DNA of 64,000 nt, taken from positions 2,480,001 through 2,544,000 of the forward strand of contig CP054189.1 in NCBI GenBank assembly GCA_015709495.1, read 5' to 3'. The notes beneath the pieces were generated by a model that was not told where the DNA came from, did not search any database, and saw nothing but the letters and a program-made list of their open reading frames with translations. The translations under genes and the position numbers were made by a program. This document shows positions 15,190-24,100 of this stretch, piece by piece; the stretch's first letter is position 1; each line of letters opens with the position of its first letter. This DNA is from Chthonomonadaceae bacterium. Lineage in GTDB: Bacteria > Armatimonadota > Fimbriimonadia > Fimbriimonadales > Fimbriimonadaceae.

Positions 15190-16620
15190 GTGGCGAGCTC
15201 CCAGAACGAACTTGAACTGAACTGCGAACCAAGGATGAAGCGAATTGCTTGGATTACGATAGCGCTCGGCGCGATCGGAGGAGGGCTAGCCTACTTCCAC
15301 TTCGCGCACGTTCCCACTTACCCATCCGGCTCTGTGGTGGGGGATGTCGCTGTGGGGGAACTCACGCCGACTCAGGCAGAGGGCGCTCTTCGCAGCAGGT
15401 GGCTTGAGATCTCCAACAAGGAGCCCACTGCACGCCTGGCTGGGATTCCGGGAAGGACCTTGCAGGCTAGGATCGGCGACCTCGGGATCGAACCCGACTT
15501 TGGGGCAACTCTAGCGCAACTCCAAACCGAGGGCCTCTTCCAGACGTGGTACAGGAAGCTGTTCACTCCCAAATCGAAAGGAGCGCTGCCTTGGGTGTGG
15601 CGACTCGATTCGGCAAAGGCCTCTGCGGTATCGGAAAGGGTCCGTGAGGTTCTGGGCCCGCGCAGCCCAGCCAAGGCGTTTTGGGTCGAGGGCAAGGTCG
15701 AACTCACGCATGAGGTGCCTGACGCCGAAGTCGATTTCGATTCGTGGCTGGCGAGTCTGAACGCAGGTGAGACCTTCTTGGACGAGCCCGTTCTGCCCTT
15801 GCGAACCGGGGCCTTCCATGTTCCTCCGACCGAACTTTCCAAGATCCAAGAGGTGATTGCCGAGTTCGCCACGACCTTCCCTGCCGGCGAACGGTCCCGA
15901 AACACGAACATCCGAATTGCCTCGGAGAAGATCGACGGCGTGGTGTTGATGCCCGGCGAGGAGTTCAGCTTCAACGACTCTGTGGGGCGCCGAACGATCG
16001 AGAACGGGTTCAAGCTTGCGGGCGTGTACCGGAGCGGGCGGCACGACGTTGGGATCGGAGGCGGGATATGCCAAGTAAGCGGAACGCTCTACAACGCCGC
16101 CGTGCTTTCCAACCTCGAAGTCGTCCAAAGGGCCAATCACTCGATGCCGGTTCCCTATTTGTCCGTCGGGCGTGACGCGACCGTCGATTACGGCAAGATC
16201 GATCTTCGATTCCGAAACAACTACGACTTCCCGATTGCGATCAGCAGCACGTTTCAGCCCGGCAAGCTGACGTTTCGAGTTCTCGGCCAGAAGGATCCGT
16301 CGCTCGAAGTAAAGATCGTAACGGCGGGACATCAAAGCTGGGACCGAGGCGTGAAGTATGTACCCGACCCTGCAGTTCCGGCGGGCACGGAGCGGGTGGT
16401 CGAAAAGGGCAGCCGAGGGCATAGTGTCACCACGTACCGCGACGTGTACCGTAACGGCGCTCGAGTCTCGCGAACCGTCTTGAACAGCAGCCGGTACTCG
16501 GGCGGGGTGAAGATCATTGCCAAGAATCCGGCCGATCTGGGCGCCCCGGCGAGCTCGACCGAAACCGAATCCGAGCCAGCCAACGACGCGGCGATTAGCG
16601 GCGGAGTTCAATCAGACTGA
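15190..16620 (+). CDS. VanW-family protein with G5-like C-terminal domain
   Basis: A 476-residue protein with one N-terminal membrane anchor (IAWITIALGAIGGGLAYFHFA). It then has a region like the putative peptidoglycan-binding module found with VanW (SGSVVGDVAVGELTPTQAEGALR), the VanW domain at about 220-370 (LMPGEEFSFNDSVGRRT, GGGICQVSGTLYNAAVLSNLEVVQR), and a G5-like module (about 375-450). The role of VanW is unknown; it is an accessory gene in some vancomycin clusters and is linked to cell wall. GTG 15190 is chosen for GGAGG at 15178-15182; ATG 15235 is the alternative. The last 26 bases overlap the convergent membrane-protein gene. Confidence 0.88.
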   Translation: MASSQNELELNCEPRMKRIAWITIALGAIGGGLAYFHFAHVPTYPSGSVVGDVAVGELTPTQAEGALRSRWLEISNKEPTARLAGIPGRTLQARIGDLGIEPDFGATLAQLQTEGLFQTWYRKLFTPKSKGALPWVWRLDSAKASAVSERVREVLGPRSPAKAFWVEGKVELTHEVPDAEVDFDSWLASLNAGETFLDEPVLPLRTGAFHVPPTELSKIQEVIAEFATTFPAGERSRNTNIRIASEKIDGVVLMPGEEFSFNDSVGRRTIENGFKLAGVYRSGRHDVGIGGGICQVSGTLYNAAVLSNLEVVQRANHSMPVPYLSVGRDATVDYGKIDLRFRNNYDFPIAISSTFQPGKLTFRVLGQKDPSLEVKIVTAGHQSWDRGVKYVPDPAVPAGTERVVEKGSRGHSVTTYRDVYRNGARVSRTVLNSSRYSGGVKIIAKNPADLGAPASSTETESEPANDAAISGGVQSD

Positions 16621-18454
16621 ACTGCGGACCGTCAACCAGTACCGTCCCCAGACTCCGCACGTCCGCGTATCGAGGGAATCCCAAGGCATAGAGGTCTTCA
16701 AAGGCCTCCGGCACCGGCGCGACCACATGCGTAGCTCCGATTTCGTCGATCAGGGCCTGCCGTTCGGCTTCGGACTCTGAGGGTGAGAAGAACCGGACCG
16801 CCCGCGCCCTCCGATCGAGATAGTGGGGCGTCTCGCTCCAGTGGCCGGCGTAGGTGAAGGCGCCCGCGAGTCCGCTGAGAAACGGGTTGAGGTCGGGGAG
16901 GAACGGGGTGTTGTATCGGTCGGGCACGAGGTAGCCGTCCGCGTCGATGCCTGGGTGCGGCACTCCGGGAATCGCAATCACCACCTTCCGTCCCGGGATT
17001 TCCTGGAGGACGTCGAGGATCGACTTCACGTTGGAACTGAGGTAAAGCTGTTGTACGGTCGTGCGCGAGACGTCGGTTCGGACGTAAAGAAGCTCCCTCC
17101 GCAGCCAAAGTGCGCTGCTCGCGCAAACCACAACGATCGCAAGAGCGCCCAAGATGTTGCGAACGCCCTTATCTCGATTTCGGGCCCACGCATAGAATCC
17201 CACCGCCGCAAGGGCAGCCCAAGGCAACGCCAAGCCCATCGAAAGCTTCCTTTGGAAGAGGACCGGCAAGTACGGCAGGGTGAGTCCCACCACCGCCCAC
17301 GAAGCGAAGAGCGCGCGCCACGGACACTTCGAACCCAATACCGCTACCAACCCAAGCGCCAAGGCAAAGACCAGGGACCACGTGAGCCAGCCCATCCAGT
17401 AGCCTCCGCTAGAAGGAGTCGCAAGCGCGAATAGTACGAGGGCGCCGGCGCCGAGCACGCCCAGAGCGATGCCACGCTCTCGCGAGGTTGCCTCTAAATG
17501 ACGCAATCCTACGATCCCCAAGGCGATCAGCGGCAAGAGGCCAAGGACGACAAGTCGAAAGCTCGGAGAAAACGTGTCGGTCGCCGCGCGAGCTTGAAAC
17601 ACGGGGTCGTTTTGCCAGACGTAGACGAACCAACCGGCTGCCGGGACCGCCCCCAATCCGATCACGCCGACCCTGAGGGCCCATGCGCCATGAAGCGTCC
17701 CTGCCCGAAGCGAAGCCAGCGCTAGCCCGACCAACGTTGCGAGCACAATGACCACGTCGTAGCTGTGGATGTTCATGAGCGTCAGCATCGCCACCGCGCC
17801 GACCGCCACGGGTTTCCAACTGTCCTTGGCAAGTACGGCGGACTCAAACACCAGCAGAATCAGGCACAAGCTGGCCGTGAAAAGGCTGTTCGTGAGCATC
17901 GAAGGAAACAGAAACGCCTCGGGCTGCCAAACATCCACGGGCAACCCGCCGCCTGAAATCGCCGCGAGCCAGTCGGAGGACGGGCGCGTGATCGCTTCGC
18001 CGAAGTCATGCCAGACCGAGAAGCCGATCCCAGCGCCAAAAGCCACCAGGCACAAAGCCATTTTGAGGAAGTAAGGTTCGGTCTCCATCCGGCGCAAGAC
18101 GCGATACAGGAGCATCACCAGCGCAAACGAAAGCAGAAACCTCGCGGCCGCGGCCGCAGCCGGGATGCCAATTGCCTTGGCGACCAGCCCCAACAACCAG
18201 AAATAGAGGTGAAGGGTGAGACCAGGCTGAGGGTCGATTGCGAAACGGTTATCGAAAAGGAAATTGCCGTCCATCGCCTGGCGCATCCAAGCGGAGTACA
18301 CCATGTGGTCGTCGGTCGCGAACGGGAAACCGTGAAAGGACGCCCCAGCGGGGGCGCTCAGGACGCCGACACCATACGGCAGGACCGAGAGCAGGCCGGC
18401 GCCAAGGGCAAGCGTCAGCGCGAACCTTCTGGCGGGGACGCGCGATTCAGGCAT
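16595..18454 (-). CDS. Large multi-pass membrane protein, possible GT-C glycosyltransferase
   Basis: A 619-residue protein with roughly a dozen hydrophobic helices and a soluble C-terminal portion of about 180 residues. The first extracytoplasmic loop, HGFPFATDDHMVYSAWMRQA, has paired acidic residues as in GT-C polyprenyl-phosphate glycosyltransferases, and the C-terminal domain (YLVPDRYNTPFLPDLNPFLSG, GATHVVAPVPEAFEDLY) resembles the tail of some of these proteins. No specific family could be fixed, so the enzymatic role is a suggestion. It follows a lipoprotein gene by 27 bases and its 3' end overlaps the VanW-G5 gene. Confidence 0.7.
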   Translation of the reverse strand: MPESRVPARRFALTLALGAGLLSVLPYGVGVLSAPAGASFHGFPFATDDHMVYSAWMRQAMDGNFLFDNRFAIDPQPGLTLHLYFWLLGLVAKAIGIPAAAAAARFLLSFALVMLLYRVLRRMETEPYFLKMALCLVAFGAGIGFSVWHDFGEAITRPSSDWLAAISGGGLPVDVWQPEAFLFPSMLTNSLFTASLCLILLVFESAVLAKDSWKPVAVGAVAMLTLMNIHSYDVVIVLATLVGLALASLRAGTLHGAWALRVGVIGLGAVPAAGWFVYVWQNDPVFQARAATDTFSPSFRLVVLGLLPLIALGIVGLRHLEATSRERGIALGVLGAGALVLFALATPSSGGYWMGWLTWSLVFALALGLVAVLGSKCPWRALFASWAVVGLTLPYLPVLFQRKLSMGLALPWAALAAVGFYAWARNRDKGVRNILGALAIVVVCASSALWLRRELLYVRTDVSRTTVQQLYLSSNVKSILDVLQEIPGRKVVIAIPGVPHPGIDADGYLVPDRYNTPFLPDLNPFLSGLAGAFTYAGHWSETPHYLDRRARAVRFFSPSESEAERQALIDEIGATHVVAPVPEAFEDLYALGFPRYADVRSLGTVLVDGPQFSLIELRR

Positions 18455-18481
18455 TTCGAAGAAGGGAGGCGACGCAGGGTT

Positions 18482-18925
18482 CTACTCGGGTACCGGGCGC
18501 CCCATGCTGGCGTAAATGTCTTCGATCGTCTTGATCCACTCCTTCGCTTCCTGGTTCGCCGGGTCTACCTTGAGCACCGTCCTGTAAACTCGCAGAGCCT
18601 CGGGGTACTTCTCCTTTGCGGGAATTTCGTCCGCGTACATTGTGGCTTCGGCATACTTAAGGCTCGCCGCGATGTACGCCTTTTGGACGCCCTCGTCCGC
18701 AGGCTTTTCGGCGAGGTCCTTGTCAGCCTGCGTCCACGCCCCCTTCAGCGCCGCGACATCGGCCTTCGGCGCGTCGGACTTTGGCGCCTCAGAGCCTGAA
18801 GACGCAGGCGCTTGGACGTCGGGCGCAGGCGCGGGCTCCTGACCCGCTTCTGCAAGTTCCTTCGTCGGGGGAGAGCACCCAATCGCAAGGCAAGCGACAA
18901 TGGCAAAGATCACGACAGATCGCAT
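18482..18925 (-). CDS. Small lipoprotein with TPR-like C-terminus
   Basis: A 147-residue protein starting MRSVVIFAIVACLAIGCSPP, a lipoprotein signal with Cys at residue 17. A Pro/Ala/Ser linker follows, then a helical region ending EKYPEALRVYRTVLKVDPANQEAKEWIKTIEDIY, which reads as one TPR-like unit. It is probably anchored in the envelope as an adaptor. ATG 18925 begins the signal peptide; the longer open frame has no signal. It lies between the oxidoreductase and the membrane-protein genes on the same strand with gaps of 40 and 27 bases. Confidence 0.75.
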   Translation of the reverse strand: MRSVVIFAIVACLAIGCSPPTKELAEAGQEPAPAPDVQAPASSGSEAPKSDAPKADVAALKGAWTQADKDLAEKPADEGVQKAYIAASLKYAEATMYADEIPAKEKYPEALRVYRTVLKVDPANQEAKEWIKTIEDIYASMGRPVPE

Positions 18926-18965
18926 GGACACTATGATATCTGCTTTTCTGGCAGAAGTCCCATCG

Positions 18966-19982
18966 TCACCGAAATCTCGAAGGCTGAATGACCTCCCCGC
19001 AGCGAGCGGATTCGAGCGAGGCAAAAGCGATCGCAAGAGCAGCCCATCCTTCTTCGGGCGCGACCGGGACCTCATGCCCCCCCTTCACCGCATCGAGAAA
19101 CGACGAAAGTTGCACGAAGTAAGGGTCGTCCTGGGGTGAGAGGGGCGCTTCGGGTCCGGTTCGAATCGGCGCAGCCGACCGAGGGTCCGTCGATGAACCC
19201 GTCGCCGCGGTGGCGACGGCCGTCCTCAGCGAGGGCGAGTTGCGGCTATCGTGTTCGATCATCCCTTGGCTGCCGCAAACTTCGAAGGTCACTCGAAAGC
19301 CCGCAGGGTCCATCCAGGTGGATTCTACGTGGCCGATCGCACCGGATTCGAACTTGAGCAGCGTCAGCGCGTAGTCGGGTCCGGTTCCCTTTTGCGCTCC
19401 GACGGAACGCGAATATACGCTCTCGACCTCCCCAAGGGTCCAGCGGAGCCAGTCGAAATCATGAACCGCAAGGTCGAGCAATACGCCTCCGGACCTGGCA
19501 TGGTCCATGAACCACTCGCGGGATCCCTTTGGCGCGACTCCCCCTCGCCGAACCCGAGCGACGGCCGGATCGCCCAAATCGCCGCGCTTGACGATCCCGT
19601 GAGCCTTGGCAAACTCCGGGAAGAACCGAACCACCTGTCCCGGCATGAGGGGGACCCCCGCGTCACGAGCCGCCCCCACGAGTTCCCTGCCCTCTTCCAG
19701 GGTGCGAGTGAGGGGCTTTTCCATGAAGACGGCCTTGCGGGAGCAGATCGCCCTCAGCCCAAATTCGAGATGGAGGTCGGTGGGCAGGCATACGTCGACC
19801 ACGTCAGACGCCGCGATGAGGTCGTCTTCGGAGGCCATCGCCTTCGCTCCCCACCGCTGCGAAAACTGTCCCGCCTTCTCGGGGTCCGACTCAAAAAACG
19901 AAACCTCGACGTCCGGCATGAGCTTGTACTTCGAAGCGTGGACGTTACCCATCCCCCCTGCGCCGAGAATCCCCACTCGCAT
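18966..19982 (-). CDS. Gfo/Idh/MocA-family NAD(P)-dependent oxidoreductase
   Basis: A 338-residue protein with an N-terminal Rossmann fold (VGILGAGGMGNVHASKY) and the EKPLTRTLEEG motif near residue 93, the conserved Lys-Pro of the family. The C-terminal alpha/beta domain has GGVLLDLAVHDFDWLRW with the catalytic-type Asp/His. Family members oxidise or epimerise sugars and inositols; the exact substrate cannot be inferred. The next genes on this strand encode a lipoprotein and a possible glycosyltransferase, so a role in surface glycans is conceivable. Confidence 0.88.
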   Translation of the reverse strand: MRVGILGAGGMGNVHASKYKLMPDVEVSFFESDPEKAGQFSQRWGAKAMASEDDLIAASDVVDVCLPTDLHLEFGLRAICSRKAVFMEKPLTRTLEEGRELVGAARDAGVPLMPGQVVRFFPEFAKAHGIVKRGDLGDPAVARVRRGGVAPKGSREWFMDHARSGGVLLDLAVHDFDWLRWTLGEVESVYSRSVGAQKGTGPDYALTLLKFESGAIGHVESTWMDPAGFRVTFEVCGSQGMIEHDSRNSPSLRTAVATAATGSSTDPRSAAPIRTGPEAPLSPQDDPYFVQLSSFLDAVKGGHEVPVAPEEGWAALAIAFASLESARCGEVIQPSRFR

Positions 19983-20039
19983 GGCGCAAGCTTATCTCAG
20001 CACGCGCAGGCGACGCGGCGTTTGGCGCACAATCAAACC

Positions 20040-20399
20040 ATGATTTGGGTCTTGGGGTTCGCGATCGGCGCGGCGGCAGGCGTTTTGAGCGGTCTGTTTG
20101 GGATCGGAGGAGGGGTTCTGATCGTCCCCGGACTGATCTACCTGCTGGGGTTCGGGCAAGCCAAAGCCCAGGGGACTTCCCTCGCCGCACTCGTACTGCC
20201 CGTTGGCCTGCTCGGGCTCATCAACTACTACAAACATGGCCAGGCCGATGTCAAGTTGGGGCTCCTGGTCGCAGTCGGTCTTTTTGGTGGCGCCTATGTG
20301 GGTTCGAAGTTCGCCCTCAACATGGACGAAAGCCTTTTGCGAAGGTCGTTCGCGGTGCTGCTCGTGCTCGTCGCCCTCCAGCTCTTTTTCAAGAAGTGA
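20040..20399 (+). CDS. Half-size TauE/SafE-family membrane permease
   Basis: A 119-residue membrane protein beginning FAIGAAAGVLSGLFGIGGGVLIVPGLIYL, the signature of TauE/SafE (DUF81) sulfite/organosulfur exporters. It has about four helices, half the usual eight-helix protein of 240-300 residues. The fold is an inverted duplication, so a half-size protein would have to dimerise. ATG 20040 matches the conserved start; the long frame extending to 19251 is the antisense of the oxidoreductase gene. It ends 3 bases before the stop of the convergent VanW gene. Confidence 0.85.
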   Translation: MIWVLGFAIGAAAGVLSGLFGIGGGVLIVPGLIYLLGFGQAKAQGTSLAALVLPVGLLGLINYYKHGQADVKLGLLVAVGLFGGAYVGSKFALNMDESLLRRSFAVLLVLVALQLFFKK

Positions 20400-20402
20400 G
20401 AG

Positions 20403-21149
20403 CTACCGACCCTTCGTTTCCAGAATCCGGTGGAACGGAGGATAGCTATCGACGGAAACGAGCTCTTGGCGGCCGTCGATGGTCCGGTAGGTCATGACCT
20501 CATACCCCGGCTTCCCCGAGTTGCGAACGCGGTTCACCGGGCCGCTTCCCTCGATCTTGTATTCACGGGGAGAGACGAACCGAACGATCTCGCTGCTCAG
20601 CAGGACCTTGCGATCGACTTTCTTCGGGCCGATGAGCGAGACCACAAGGCCGCTCCGCTTCATTTCGGCCCGAATCGAGACTCGGAAATCGTAAGGGTTC
20701 TTCAGCTTCAGGTCAATCCCCCCGAACGCCACTGCCGCATCTCTGCCTGGCGGGCAATACCCGGGCGCAAAGCGATGCCGAGAACGCTCGACCACCTCAA
20801 AACCCCCGAGAAGCGCCGCGTTGTAGAGAGTCGTCGAGGTTTGGCACACACCGCCTCCCCAATCGTCGACCAACGCCCCATTGAAGCTCACCGGCGCCTT
20901 CACGTATCCCATGTCTCTCGACCATCCGCCGACGGTCTTGTTGAAGGAGAACTCTCCGTGAGGGTCGATCACTGCGCCGTTGAGAGCCTCGACGGAAAGC
21001 CGCGCGTTGTGCCGCTGCGAGATCGTGCGCCCTTCGAGCGGAGTCTCAAACCGCGCTAGGACGTGGCTTTCCGGGTCTTCGTTGGCTGCGACCAGCGCGC
21101 CGACGCCCACCACAATACCGACGAGCAAGAGCACACCCAGGAGTCTCAT
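20403..21149 (-). CDS. VanW-family protein, short form
   Basis: A 248-residue protein with an N-terminal anchor (LLGVLLLVGIVVGVGALVA) and a VanW domain: DPHGEFSFNKTVGG, GGGVCQTSTTLYNAALLGGFEVVERSRH and the GRDAAVAFGGIDLKLKNPYDF end. It has no G5-like module, unlike the relative at 15190-16620. Its ATG overlaps the stop of the alpha-2-macroglobulin gene by 4 bases, so the two are translated together. The pairing suggests both act on the cell wall or outer envelope. Confidence 0.88.
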   Translation of the reverse strand: MRLLGVLLLVGIVVGVGALVAANEDPESHVLARFETPLEGRTISQRHNARLSVEALNGAVIDPHGEFSFNKTVGGWSRDMGYVKAPVSFNGALVDDWGGGVCQTSTTLYNAALLGGFEVVERSRHRFAPGYCPPGRDAAVAFGGIDLKLKNPYDFRVSIRAEMKRSGLVVSLIGPKKVDRKVLLSSEIVRFVSPREYKIEGSGPVNRVRNSGKPGYEVMTYRTIDGRQELVSVDSYPPFHRILETKGR

Positions 21150-24100
21150 TCCGGCCTTACCTCCAAGGTCGCCGCCGAAGTCGACGAACGAACGTTCGGC
21201 TCGTACATATTGAAGAGCACCGCCGGCAGAGCGCTCGCTTTCCCGGGGTTTTCGGCACGCAACGTAAACTGGAAACTTCGCTCCCGGCTCGCCATCGACT
21301 TGAGGAAGAACACGATCTTGTCGTCAAACACGACGTGCTTGCTCCAGGGGTAGTACCACTCTTCGTAGATTCCGATTTCCTCGCGCTCCATGATGCGGAA
21401 GTTGCTCGGGATGGGCGCTTCGACCATCACAAACTGCCTCGCTGTGTCGCTCGTCACGTCGATCAAGCACCGGATCAGGTCCCCGCGCTTGACGGACGTA
21501 ACGTCGGCCTTCGAGGGAACCAGACGGAGCGTCCCGTCCTCCATCCGCGCAACTTCGAGCTTGGCGAACCGGCGTGAGATTTTCAGGCCCGGGTCCGTGG
21601 TGGATGGCGGAAGCGTATCCCCCCCAACGTACTGCGTCAGCTTTGCGGAGAAGAAGCCCGCGCCCGGCGTCTCCTTCTTGAACTCGATTCGGTTGTCGCC
21701 TTGGATGAGGTCCTTCAGGGGGACTCGGATTCTGAGATTCGGGTCGGCAGGGCTCGAAGCCGCAAGATCGAGGACTCGCACTTCCTTCCCGTTGATCGAC
21801 ACCGTCAAGGCGCCTTGCAGGCCGACTCCGCCCGTTCCTCGCAGATATTGGCAAAGCGCGACCACGATGTACGCCGTATCCCTGGTGCTGGCCCAGGTCG
21901 AACCCCGCCGTTGGATCATCAGGTAATGAACAACCTTGGGAATCTCGGGGTCGGTCGGCCGAATCGTCGCCAGGGCGAGTAGGCATCGCGCCGTAGTCTC
22001 GAAGCCCCAATACTCCTCCTCCCACGACACGAGGTTCTCTCCTCGCTGCGCCGCCGCCAGCATCTTGCCCAGAGCCGCGTCCCGCTTCGATGTGAACTCG
22101 GACCCCAAGGCATGATAGGCGAGCGAGACGTTCGCAAGTTCGAGGGGCGTGAGTTGTTCGAGCCCAAGCGCGAACAGTACAGACTGAGCCCTTTCCCTCT
22201 GCCCATACAGCGCCAACACGTAGGCTGTATAGGACCTCTTCTTGCGGTCATATTGAACGAACGCGGAGTCCGGGCCTGAAGACCACGGCTGACTTGCCTT
22301 CTCTGAAAGCCACTTCACGGCGGGGCCGGGATCGAGGTTCTCTGAGGGGTAGCCGGCCTTCTTAGCCAAATCGAGCCCTTCGAGCACAAGCGCCGTCATG
22401 AACTCGTCGGGATCGCCGTATTCCCACCAGCCCCATGCGGCGTTGTAGATTCGCATTTTACGAAGTCGCGAATATCCTTCGGCGACCATCGAAGGGATTT
22501 CTGCCTGCCGGCGGATGGGTGGGAGCGAGAGCTTTTTGAGCGTGTCAGCGACAACGACCGTGGGCAAAAACCGGCTCATCGTCTGTTCGACGCAACCGTA
22601 CGGAAAGCCGATAAGTTCGTCGAGCGACTGGACGACCGCGCTTCCGACCGTCGGAGAAAGCTCGATTTCGAGGGCCCCGGCCGAAGGATCCGCCCCGGGG
22701 CGCACCGAGAACACTTCCGAGGAAGTCCCCTCCATCAGCCCCGATTTCCACTGGACCACCGCCCGCCCATAAACTCGGATCGGGACCGACTTTTGCATTC
22801 CGTCGCTTTCCGAGCCTGTCCACGCCTTCGCCACGAAAGTGGCCGTGCCAGCATCGGGGAATTCAGCGCTCCATTCGAGGGAAACCGTCGCCCCGGCTTT
22901 GACGTGGACCGCGCGTCTCTTTTCGCCACGAATCGTAGCGCCGGCCGCCTCCAACTCCACTTGGACCGAAGTATCGACCGCGGAATCGTTGGTCACCATC
23001 GCAAGGAGCCTCTGCGTATCGCGCTGTACGTAATACGCCCGCGTGAGGACCCTGAGCATGAGCGGCTTGGAAGCTCGGACCTTGAACGTCGAACTGCCCA
23101 CCTGAGTCGACGCCGTGATTGCGGTCGCGGTGGCGCGCCACGTCGTGAGGTTATCGGGCAGGATGAAGGAAATCTGCGCCCGCCCGCTCGAATCGGTCAC
23201 GACCGAAGGCGCCCAGAACGCCGTGTCTTCGAACTTCGATCGAATCTGAATGTCCGAGGGCGCCTTGTCCCCGCCATCCAGGTAGAGGTCCGCAAACGAG
23301 TAGTCCGTAGAGACAGAGTTGTACCTCTTGGGATAAAAGGTGCCTACCACGTTGGTTCGATCTGGTGCAAGGGCGTAGATCGCTTCATCGACCACGCCGA
23401 AGGCGACTTCGGCGGAGACGGGCCGCCCGGATTCGTCGCGCGTCGAGACTTCGTAGGTCGCGCGGTCTCCGGGTCGATACGTCGATTTGTCGGCTTCAAT
23501 CTCCACTTGAAGACGGTTGACCCCAAGGTCGACGCCGAGCCTCCTGGAGGACTCCATGTACTTCCGATCTCGAACGTAACTGACCGAAACAAATGCGTTA
23601 GGAAGGCATTCCTTCGTGACCGGAATCTCGACCCGCGTAACGCCAGACCGCAACTCGACCACGCGGCTCGAATACACGCGGTCGGCTTCGACGGTTACCC
23701 AAGCGAACCCGCCGGGCAGGTCGGTTTGAATCACCGCGACCGCTTTCTCCCCGATACTGTACTGCTTCTTGTCGAGCGTCAACCGAACCCCCGTCGCCCG
23801 GCGATCGATCCAATCTCCTGCGCCATCGTACGCATACACGTAGGTCGATGCCAGGATCTCGTTGTTTTTCGAGTCGAGGGTCGCCGCCCGAACGCGGATG
23901 TATCCCCCTCGCCGGGCTTGAAAGCTCGCCCGAGCGGACCCGTCCTCTCCCGTTGTGACGACGTTCGAGTCGATTTCCTCGAAAACCTCGCCTGTACGGG
24001 TGTAGTTGGAATACGCCGCGGTCAGCCGCACCCGCCGCCCCGCCAGAGGCTCATACGTCTTGTGCGCGAACGCCCGGACCTCGAACTCGATCGGCTTACC

